Assembly: GCA_003640385.1 (NCBI GenBank)
Contig: RCAB01000209.1
Location: 1 to 64,000 of the forward strand
Reading direction: 5' to 3'
From: Setaria digitata
Taxonomy: Eukaryota > Nematoda > Chromadorea > Rhabditida > Setariidae
Length of the DNA: 64,000 bases
The position numbers and the translations under genes are program-made. The notes beneath the pieces are model-generated. The model did not search any database. It saw nothing but the letters and a program-made list of their open reading frames with translations, and was not told the origin of the DNA. Positions 40,896 through 51,135 of this stretch are shown piece after piece (position 1 is the stretch's first letter; the number at the start of each line of letters is the position of its first letter).

Positions 40896-41328
40896 CTAAA
40901 TTTTGATTTCTCGCATCATCTCGTCCAATACTACGTCCACATATTCGTCAACTATCACTTTATATTCTGTCTCTTTAGGCTCATCATCATTTGGCACATC
41001 ATGTGATGCGACATTTGACGTGTCCTGAAAATCGAATTTTGGGAATTACCCGTCATTCCATATTTTTCTGATTCTTTTGAACAGTCAGTGACGGAAGATA
41101 AACGGAAGACTAACGTATGATTTGTAATTGAACATTAGAAAGACCAAATATTCCAAAATGGAAATAGATATTCACCTTTTCCGATGGTTGTGGGATGCAT
41201 TTGATGGTACCAAAAGATACTCGACGACCACGACTGTTAGGATAGGCACGTTCAGGTAATTCTACGTGGACACTGTCACTTTCCAAATCAGTCTCATTAT
41301 TCACTGAGTTATCACTTTTTGCTTTCAT
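40896..41328 (-). CDS. Small RVSF-motif protein, putative PP1 partner
   Basis: I do not recognise a named family. Two exons, 41328-41176 and 41024-40896, join in phase 0 to a 93-residue protein. The start is the ATG 36 nt after a TTTCAG acceptor (AG at 41364-41365). Reading from further upstream fails, because no donor of the needed phase 1 exists apart from an implausible one. The N-terminal half is acidic and Ser/Asn rich. Residues 33-43 read RGRRVSFGTIK, a textbook RVxF protein phosphatase 1 docking site and very like the KNL1 form (RRVSFADTIK). Residues 72-91 form a predicted amphipathic acidic helix (YKVIVDEYVDVVLDEMMREI). The gene lies about 100 nt past the stop of the KNL1-like gene and upstream of TMEM135 on the same strand. 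The splice model is seen; PP1 binding is inferred from the motif. It could instead be alternative 3' exons of the upstream gene. Confidence 0.65.
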
Positions 41329-41363
41329 TTTACTTATTTCGCCAACTGTTTTTGGTTTTATTT

Positions 41364-41371
41364 CTGAAATA
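41364..41371 (-). promoter_or_regulatory. Candidate trans-splice acceptor (TATTTCAG)
   Basis: On the minus strand TATTTCAG ends at 41364, preceded by AT-rich sequence. It lies 35 nt before the ATG of the RVSF protein and about 65 nt after the stop of the preceding gene. In nematodes such a site between closely spaced co-oriented genes is where a spliced leader is added to the downstream mRNA. Spliced-leader use is inferred. Confidence 0.5.
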
Positions 41372-41429
41372 TAATTATATAGACTACAAGGAACGATCAA
41401 AATATAAATCCGTCAGTTTAATATTTTTT

Positions 41430-44233
41430 TCATCTTAGATTGGAGGAGGAGAGGAGAAATTGCGATGGAATTCCATCTAATGTAATTTCCCATACATATT
41501 TAATACAAATTGTATAAAAAGTGACAAAGGACTGGCCTGGAAATAGTTGCAGTAAATTCAAATGATACAGGATTCCTTCATCCCGATAGGCAACTCGTTT
41601 CAAACAGTCATTCGAGATCAGAAGCTGGGTCAAGTCGAATGCTCGAGCTGGAGCATCGGTTTCTTCGTAAAAAATGTCACCGAATGGAATAATTCGAATC
41701 TGTGGAGAGACATTGATTGTGATGGAATCAAATTCTGGGAGTGAATGCAGAACTTTATCAAATCATGATCCGTTCCTCAGTTTCTTTTAGTCCCACCACT
41801 ATCACAACGTGAAGTGCAGTTTTAAATTTATAGCTTGAAGCACAGAAAAGAAAGAATCTGTAGTTATTTACTATGTACTGCGACAAAAGCTCATCGAAAT
41901 ATTCCACGGCGACACTGAAAGCAATGGATAGATAAGGCCATATGGATTTCATAGGTATGATATCGGAATCATCATTCATAACAGCATTATCAATTCTACC
42001 TGACATCTCCAATGTTTCAGGATCATGTTTTATGATTGCAATCTTAGCCTGAAACACTGGATTTACTTCCTTTAATAAAAATTGCTGGCACAGAAGGCAG
42101 CTTTCCGACACTTTTAAACAAGCTAGCTGCTTCCTTGATCTTACCTGGTAGCATGACAAGATGACTTTCACCATCTCATATCTATTCCCAAGCATTTTTA
42201 CATGATCAAAAAATTTTCTAAGCGTAAAACAAACAGCTTCGATTCTGAAAAGCACTCCATGCCTCCATTCGTAGCGATACTGCCACTTGTAAGCCTTATT
42301 GATCCTTTTTACTAGTTCCAATAATTCACTTTTCATGAAACAGCTTCGAGGAAATATTATTTTAAAAGTTATTTGTGCTTCGTCTTTTTGTGGCAATGAC
42401 GTCCAGTGTAGTGCCTGGAAGTGACATATATACGAATATGAAGAATCCTTAGTATTAAATTTTCAAAAGTTCCCATAAATTCTCAAACAGAAACAAATAT
42501 AGTCTGACATTATTTCGTAAGGTAATCATTTTTGATGTATTTTCAGTGGAAATTTCGAAGAGAAAAACTAAAATTTTGCAAAAGAATTGAAATATTTTTG
42601 GTCTTGTTACCGGTGGTCTTTGGGAAATTGCAGTTATTAAATAATGAATGCATTCAGTTGGTGCATTCCGATGCAAAACTTCTACCAGGTTATCCTGCAA
42701 ATAAAAAGAGCAAATTACGAGGAAGCCAAGATCTTCAGTTACAATTCCACGAATTTTCGACGACCACCTTATAAAAATTTCAGAGTTTTAAGCAAAGTCA
42801 ATTTTAGAAGCTAAACGGTGATTTAAAAGAATACCAAATAACCAGAAGCGAATAACATACAGTACCACATCGAACAACTATTCGTGAACAAAATTGTAAT
42901 TTTGTAATGAAATTACCTTAAAATCAAACTGGGATGATGAAAAGCAATAATACTGTACAGAAGTATTACTGATCCAATAATTTAGTTTGTTAACACGTTC
43001 TCTTTGAGCCTCTCTACCCTTCAATACGCTGCAAAAAAAAAAAATAAAAAAAAAAAAAACTTTCATAATAAAACAAATATATCTGAAAAGAAATCCAGAA
43101 GTGGTTGTTTTAATTTTGCTGCTCTCGAGGTGACACTTTTGTATGCAGTGATCCAGAAACCTTAATTTTTGAATTTCATCGAGCCATAGTTGCTTTTTGG
43201 CTGTTAATGATTCTTGGATGATTGATTCCACAAGCTGTAATTCTTCATTGATCCATTGTTGCTTAATGAAAATAACTGGCGATTCTTTCTGGAAAACATT
43301 GTCTATTATTTTTAATTTGGTGTAAATTTACGTGGAGACATACAATGACTTTGGCATTTGCTGTGGCAGCGATAATTTAAGGTTGATTTATCACAATATT
43401 TTTATTTCTCTTTTTTGAAAAGACAAACTGATCCTATGGAAACAGTGGAGTGTGCACTTGATTTATTCCGCAATTCCCAAAATTCTCCTATCGGCTAACA
43501 GTAAACTGTTGAAAATATTTGTGACTGAGGGATATTACAAAATACAAACAAGTGGTAATTACTGGTCAGTTTATATCATCCAAAATTATTCAGGTATGTG
43601 CTTCTTGTATTTATTTATTCAAAAAAATATTAATTGAAATCTTAACAGATTTAAAATTTGAACTGGAATGAATATTTTAATAAGTCAAAGAAAAGATAAG
43701 AACTGATAATGCTTACTTTCATTTTAATTAATTATTTGAAACAATCAGAATTTTGATTTTCTGAGCATAAAAAGTCACTGACTTAATACAATCTAATAAA
43801 TTATTTTAATTTGTTAGATCGGCTATTCTAACCCATCGAAAGTTATAGCAAGTTAGATTCTGATTTTAATCACTGAAAAGTTTTCATTTGAAATTTTTCC
43901 AAAGAAGAAATAATTATTATGAAGCATAAATGAAGTCAGTAAATGAAATCATTACATGACATCCTGAAAATGAAATTCTTCTTTCCTAGTTTAATTGGAG
44001 TAATAAAATACTAAAACCATCTAGACTGATCCGTTTCTTAATCGTCATGATTGGCACGACGAACTAGACCAATACTTCGATGTTTATACTGCTACTAAAC
44101 TATTCTGTTTAGTTCAGTTCTCATTCAGATCCTAAAATCTCTTCTAGTTTCTACCAGATTTTACTTGTTTCTCCTCAGTCTTCTCAACATACATCTGGCA
44201 GTAATTCGGCACTGAATGATATATCTCTGACAT
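41430..44233 (-). CDS. Putative KNL1 C-terminal-like (RWD-type) protein
   Basis: Seven exons close to 369 residues: 44233-44165, 43288-43161, 43028-42917, 42694-42611, 42414-42145, 42048-41872 and 41699-41430. The first exon and its ATG are the least certain part; exons 2-6 have good sites and phases. Residues about 24-85 are a likely helix or coiled coil (INEELQLVESIIQESL, KGREAQRERVNKL). By eye, the part around ELVKRINKAYKWQYRYEW and LRKFFDHVKMLGNRYEMVK spaces its W, F, V, L-G and E like the tandem RWD region of the kinetochore scaffold KNL1/Spc105. The later LLISNDCLKRVAY recalls KNL1's final helix. The match is weak and from memory. The usual long MELT-repeat N-terminus is absent, unless it is encoded outside this model. 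It lies just upstream of the RVSF gene. It may be an unrelated nematode protein. Confidence 0.55.
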
Positions 44234-47200
44234 AACTAGCCGGATTTCGTAAAAATTTTCTATTTTAATTCAATTTTCAGACTGAACCTCGTGATGCAAA
44301 ATGAGCAACAGCACTAATAGTTTTCTGCGATCCAAAATCTAAATAGTATTTACTAGCGAGAAGGAAGGAGTTCCATTAAATGAGATATGCCTTAATTAAA
44401 AAAAAAAAAAACAGGTGTTTTCTAGTATTTCAAATAAAAAGGGTCGGTACGGTGTATTGGCAAAAAAAAAAAAAGTGATTACTCAACCAATTATCCAAGA
44501 CAGAATTCGAAGTAAGTTGAACAGCACTTAAAACACCCAATTAAGCCAAGCCAAGATGCTGTTCAATAATGTTCAGTCAAATCATTCAATATCCACGACG
44601 AGCTCTTAAATTTGTGTGCTTATCATTTAAACTTTTCCTTGTTAAATATTTAAAATGAATGATTTAAACAGAAAACAAAAAAAGAAATAGAAAAGATAAA
44701 TTACAGATTTTATCAGAATTACTGTCTAATTTGAACCACTTGAAAGGAACGAAAAGACTAAATACTCTTCAAAAATGAATGTATAAAAAAAGAAAATGAA
44801 AATTTATCAATCGTCCTAAAATCTTTCACTTCTACTAAAATTTTTATCCACAAAAAGTTCTAGTATCCCAAAAATCCTAGTTCTGAAATTTTGAATTTAT
44901 TTTCAAAAAAATTGAACTAACATTTAAATAGGGCAATATGCATTTCACAGTTTCACTGTCATTGGTCGCACAGATGCAGACAATAGGCTCTCTGGATATA
45001 ATTTCATTTGGCTCACCTGAATTAACTACTGATTTTAAAATCTAAAATTTTGAATTTCAAATGCTTCTTCATTTGCCCACCTTTGTAATTTCATATTCTT
45101 ACCTCTGCTGGCAACTTCTTCACTCTTCCAATTAATGTTGAAAGCTAATTAGGTCACAAATATCGCAATCTCTAAGTGCAACAAGTTTTTTCAAATGCAA
45201 TGTGAGTACTCTTCCAAATTTTGAAAGAGACTTGGTATATTTAGTATTCAGAAATTACTACTGAATTAATTCTAGAAGGATTTTTTTTTTTTTGTTTTAT
45301 TGGGTATTAATAAAAAAATATTCGAACCGCAAGTCACTGAAAATCAGGAAATGACACCGGCAATCTAAAATCACAAATTCAAGTAAAAATTTAATGAAAA
45401 AGGAAATCAGTCAGCCTTCTAATGATGGGCAATTATAGGAAATGCATGAACTCGAATTAACTTGTCATCCAACCAATTAAATTATTATTTTAACTTAAAT
45501 AAAAGTAAATTTACAACCTATCAAATGTGTAAGCAAATTTATGCATTGCAACATTAGTTTACTTGTTAATTTTAGTATTTATGAGATGTTGATATATTAC
45601 AGCAAGTGTTTCAACTGTTCACATAATTATTTAAATGTTTTAGGGAAAGAAAAAAATGTAATCAGTGGAAAAACATGAATGAAAAAAAAAACAAACGGAT
45701 GATGTGTTGTTCGACATCAATTACACCATCTGTAATTAGCGTGATAATTTCATTTGTGGAATTCGAATTATCGCCAAGAATGTACATCTATAAATTAATA
45801 CTGTTTAAATTTCAAAAAAAGAAAGAAAAAGAAAAAAAAAAGGAGAGAGAGAGGGAATGAAAGACAGGAAAAGGGAAGAAAAAAACGTCTTGAACGATTT
45901 CCCTGCCAAATAATTCTCCTCTAACAATGTCGTACGAATACAAAAGGAAAAATTCTATGATCAAAAAGTGTTAAAAGCAGGCCAAAAAATCCTTAAAGTA
46001 ATATAGACGAAAAAGAAACATTTAGATAGCATTAAAAGTGAGGATTATAATTGATCAAGTGGAGGAAAAAGTCTTTTTGTTACACAATATCATCCAATAA
46101 GTACTCTCGATGGATTGAGCTTAATAAAAGTAAGATTTACCGATGAAAACTGTAAAGAAATGGGTTTTCACTTTTTCGCTTTTAAAGGGTGCTCAGTCTA
46201 AGTGATTATCAATTAAATGTTGCAAAGTAATTATTGCTGGCAGAAAATAACTTCAAAAATAATTATTCCAAATTAAAGAAGGTGGCGAAAAAGATAATAA
46301 CCGGGGGAGTAAAAAAAAAGAAGGGAAGGAGGAGAAAGGAGAAACAAAGATAAAAGGAATGGGTTGCTAATAATTAAATTTGTTAAAAAAAAAAAAAAAA
46401 AAATGAATTCGTTACAAAAAAAGTTTATTGTGAAATTTAAAGTTTCACTATATTTTCACTGACAGTTTTAAAACGGGAAAGCTTTTCCAGTATTATCAGT
46501 CTTGAAATTTATAGCATCCTGGAAGTTTAAGCCATTTCATTATTATTCCTACTAGTAAAGCTTTAAATTTTATTAAGAATTTTTTTTTTCTAAAAAAAAA
46601 CTTGTCATATTTCTTATTAAACGAAATACTTTATCAATGAAATTTTAAATATAGCTATATATTTCGATTAATGTAGTAAAAAAAAATGCTGAATAGTTTA
46701 ATAATTGGGGATGGAAAATTTGTTGATTCAACATTGTTGAAGCAACTTTTTAAAAGAAAATTCATTTTTTAGAAATTTTTTTTTTTTTTAAATTTTGCTA
46801 TGTCTAAAATCTAAATGCCTTTAAATGCCTGCATCTTGTTTTAGAACGCATTTGTCGCATTTCTTTGAAAAAAAAAAAAAAAAAAATTAAAATAACTTTT
46901 GTGATTTCTTTCATTGACAAAATTGTATAATTGAAAATTAAAAAGAAATACCAAGTAATTAAGAGTGTTTCCGTGAGAATAAATGTTTAACACACGTCGC
47001 AGTGCTCACGTGGTTGTGTCATAAAAGCATATAAGCAAAATAGTTGATTATTTCATTCCATTTTAGTTATTTTATTATGGTCAATTTATTATTTTCCTAC
47101 AGTATGTGCATTTAATTTCATTTCTAGAAATTAATTGTCTCTCGAAACGTCAAAATCTGCAATTAACATAATTTTAGAAACTTTAAAATCATAAATTAAC

Positions 47201-47681
47201 AGTTCACATACAAATATTATGTGCGTAATTTTTTTACATATTATTTTTGGAATAGAAATTGGTTTTAAGCATTTAAAATGACACAATAGTACCAAAGAAT
47301 TTGAAATAAAACATTTCTGAAAAAGAAATTAGATGTAGCAGCTAAAAATGGAGAAGTCCAAATATGCAGGAAGTAATTTGAAGAAAGTTACATTAATGAG
47401 GTTGTCTACTGAAATGCTACTGATTCTCAACAAATAACGCTGAAGTACGAGTTTATAACATAAAATTTGCGGAAGACAAATATCACAGGGATCTTTTATC
47501 GTAAGATTAATTTGTACTTATTGATCTCTAGACTATTTAAATTAATCATTTTTGTTAAAACTGTAGAATGAGCGTTTAGATAGTTTATAAGACTAGATAT
47601 TGCTATTAGTATGATTACAATCTATTCGAATGACTCTGATTATATCATTAATTTTTGTTTTCAATTTTAATTATTAGCAAG

Positions 47682-47975
47682 ATGAACATAAATTATTTGT
47701 ACATTTTTTCTGTCTTTTTGATGTTCTTGCTTTTGATCTTAAAACCCTTGTTATTATGGCATAAAATGATTGGGTCAAACAAGAATGCTTGTTTTGAACA
47801 TCTCTCAGTTGACCTTTTTGTTTCTTGCAGTATCTTACATTTCAATTGTAAAGAGATGATCCAAAGCAAGACATATTTATACGTATCAAATCCTACTATA
47901 TTTTTCAAAGTAAGAAAGAATTATGCAATCATTTTGAACTGTATTATTTGTATGGTAAATAAAAATTTAATCTAA
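47682..47975 (+). CDS. Doubtful small ORF with signal-peptide-like start
   Basis: A 97-codon ATG ORF starts four bases after a TTATTAG sequence. Residues 5-25 are strongly hydrophobic (YLYIFSVFLMFLLLILKPLL), like a signal peptide or membrane anchor, and four Cys follow. Inside it lie a strong acceptor (TTTCTTGCAG, about 47830) and a donor (AAA|GTAAGA, about 47908), so the true structure may be an internal exon of 2-in/0-out phase. I know no homologue, the composition is AT-driven, and no partner exon was found. Chance is the leading alternative. Confidence 0.2.
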   Translation: MNINYLYIFSVFLMFLLLILKPLLLWHKMIGSNKNACFEHLSVDLFVSCSILHFNCKEMIQSKTYLYVSNPTIFFKVRKNYAIILNCIICMVNKNLI

Positions 47976-50020
47976 GCAAAAATCGTGGAGTCAATTTTTT
48001 GTACTTCTTGTACTAAACAATATTTTTCAAAACTTATTTACATGCAAAGAAGAAAGATAAAACAAGTCATGATCATAGAATGAATGATTTTATCAGTAAG
48101 ATGAAAATTCACCTTCACTCCATGAAAAGAGATTTACATGTTACTCTGCATCTATCAGAATTATAATCTGATTTTCGTGAAATGCTAAAAGATTTATTGA
48201 TTGATTACTAAAAAGTCCCAGGTTAATGAGAGCATAAGAAAGAGATAAAGAAGAAGCAAGTTGAGACTAAATCACAGTGATTTATAGGCTGTACAGAATG
48301 ATCGAAATCTCTCTGTTAGAGACTTTATGTGTGCCATTTCGAGAAAAGAATGCTCAATCTCGCAAATGGGAATGAAACTTTTAACAAAGCAGCCATAATG
48401 AATAGAGGAATGGTAAAACATGAGCTGGTAAAGGTGAAAAAAGGTAGATGAAAAAAGGTTTGACGAAGGGAGGGGTGAGGAATGGACAGGGAGTTATCGG
48501 AATGAAACAATCAAACAACAACCATATTTCAAATAATCATTCTGTTTTAGTGATCAACTTTTAGGATTCTTCTCACTATAGTAATTAATTTGATGAAACA
48601 AAAATTATAATTTAATGTTAACGAAATCAAAATCAAACTATTTCCAATTATCACTAACTGAAGAATTCTTCTATCCACTAATTTTTTTAGTGAATTTCGA
48701 ATTAAGCCATCTGCTTATGTGATTTGTAGATATAAAATAATACTGCTCAGTGATCCCTTATCAATTATCAATATTTATGTCATGGGATCGGACCGGTATC
48801 TCTTCTTTCACTGTCATTTTTAGCAATGTTGCAGCAAAATTAGACCTGTTCACAATTTTAAAAACAAGTATTTTGGTTGATTGTTATTTACGTACACCAC
48901 ACATGCACACGCATGCAAACACGTAGAGACGTGTAACACCCCAATATCTATACATACGCTTTCCCAATAACATGTTTTTTTCCTATTAAATAAAATTATT
49001 TTCTGGAATGTATTGCTGCATGTAATTTTGATGCTCAGTGAAGACCCATACTTGATTTCCAGATTGTTCCGAAATTCTTAGTTCATGGTCAGTTTTCCGG
49101 TCAACGAGCCTGCTCGGCTCTTTCTCTTTCCTTTCCTTTTCCTTCTTCTTCTAAAACGTCCAATTTTTTTGTGAGACAAAATTGACAATAAACTAGATAA
49201 GACTTATAACAAACTTAACAATGATATAAAAAAAATTTGAACCGTTTTAAAAAATATTTTCATTTTTTTTTTTTTAATTGTATAAATAGTGCAAAAAAAA
49301 AAAGCACTTTATTATCACTTTAACTTCAAGTGAACGCCATTCAACATCCAGAAAAATAAAACTGTTAAGATTTTATCTTTTTTTAAATTACTGAAATTAA
49401 CAGTAAAATGTTTTGTTTATCTTGTTACGATACGAATAATTTTAAATAAATGATAGCAATCTTTTATTTCATATTCCATTTAAGTTCAACCATACAATTT
49501 TCGTTTTGTCCTTGAAAGAATAGAATTAAGCATTGCATTAATATAAAAATTCTTTTTATTACTGGACATTGTACTTCCAAATACATCAACTAAATCAATT
49601 TAAAATTAAAAGAAGAAGGAAAAGTGAGAAATTGTTCATTTAAAATTTTATTATTACATCTTTATTAAAACTGGTTAGGAAGGCATAAAATATTTATAAA
49701 AAATTATCAACTTGTTTTTTTTTTTTTTTTTTTTTACGTTTTTGATCAACATCATAAATGGATATAATCGTGAAATCGTCAGAATATCGGATTCAGTATC
49801 CATACTGTTTCAAGCATTTCACCTACTGCAACTATCCATTTTTTTCTTTTTTCTTCATTCTTTTTGGTATCAGTAGTTGAACAGTTTTTATCATCAACAG
49901 GATTTGACACAAAATTTTAAAATAATATACCGAAAAATAATTTTGATGCTATTAATAGACTCAAAGCTTAAAGGATTCAAAAGTAAGACCGGTGTGAATT
50001 AGATGAATAAAAAACAAAAC

Positions 50021-50021
<1 letters not shown>

Positions 50022-50070
<49 letters not shown>

Positions 50071-50071
50071 N
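50022..50071. repeat. AT microsatellite ending in a single N
   Basis: About 24 AT units end directly at N 50071. The true repeat length is unknown, since the N probably marks a join or collapsed repeat. Confidence 0.9.
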
Positions 50072-51064
50072 GAAATGATTAGGACGAATGAAATCTGAAG
50101 GGTTAAATGGACTCGTTATGACTGAAAAAAAAAAAACTTTTTATCAAAGTATTATCATTTATGTGAAAGTTGCCGAGTAACAAAATGATAGTAAGAGTGT
50201 AATCCGTTCATGTTATCGATAATTCAAGTTACTTTTATTTTAACGTGAAATTAGGCCAAAATTTTCGACCAACAATATTCCCATGAAAAATCTTTATTAT
50301 GTATAACATCAATTTTTTTAATCATCATGGTATATTCTTGGAGAAATTTCCAAATTTCCAGAAAATTATTGGCATGATGGATGAAAAGAAAGAAATACGA
50401 TAATTTTTTTTTCATTCATTTTCCATCAATTTTGAAAGCATCAGCTAAATTTATTTTGTGGCTTATAAGAATGGCAATTTCTCTTGCAAAAAAAAAAAAA
50501 AAAAAAATACAAGTAATTTCAATTTTGCATTCAGCAACTTTTTTTTTCCCCCCTCTTTATTGATAATTGGTGTTGAAATACTAAGATATAAATTGATCTT
50601 TATTCATCTACACAAAAATTACAATAATTATAGAATATTGTCAGTGTTATTAGGATTTTTGCCGAAATTTCTTTCAATAATCCATCGTTGGTCTGCAAAT
50701 AATCATGTTAAATCTAATAATAGAAATACAATACTGCTAAAGAGTAAATTTTAACAATTAGATTTGCATGAAATGATGAGAATTTCAAATATCGTACAAA
50801 TTTTTGATGCTATAAAATTGTACGGATGGTGGTTGCTTGATCGATACAGTTGATGATGGCGTTTCATCTCCTAAACAGCGTTATCATTAATTCGACAGAA
50901 CTCACTAATTTTACTATTTTCAATTAAAATATGTTTTGCATTAGTGAAAATTGTAACAAAAAATCACGTGAGCATGTTAGGATGATAACGCAATACTGTA
51001 AACAACACATTTTTTGTAATCAACAAATAGAGATAATAAATGTGACTGCAGGTTAAGTCCTTAA

Positions 51065-51070
51065 TTTATT
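51065..51070 (-). terminator. AATAAA polyadenylation signal of the cadherin gene
   Basis: On the minus strand AATAAA lies about 66 nt after the cadherin TAG (51138-51136). It is the canonical signal at a normal 3' UTR distance, which supports the chosen last exon. Confidence 0.65.
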
Positions 51071-51135
51071 GGAAAAAAAAATGATAAACAATACAGTCTA
51101 TCACAACAGAATTATAATACCAAAACTCTTGCTTG

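Larger units (their letters stand above)
44234..51064. other. Intergenic, no confident gene
   Basis: About 6.8 kb between the KNL1-like gene and the cadherin gene. It holds one weak ORF candidate (47682-47975), a long AT microsatellite with an N (50022-50071) and many A and T runs. Upstream exons of the KNL1-like gene could lie here, but I found none with convincing sites. An alternative terminal exon at about 44086-44039 (YKHRSIGLVRRANHDD then stop) could splice in phase 0 to its first exon. Confidence 0.5.

Noticed and set aside
42878..43231. 117-codon ORF as one exon of the KNL1-like gene
   Set aside because: Its middle is a poly-T/poly-A intron. Splicing 43161 to 43028 gives a compact in-phase protein instead.
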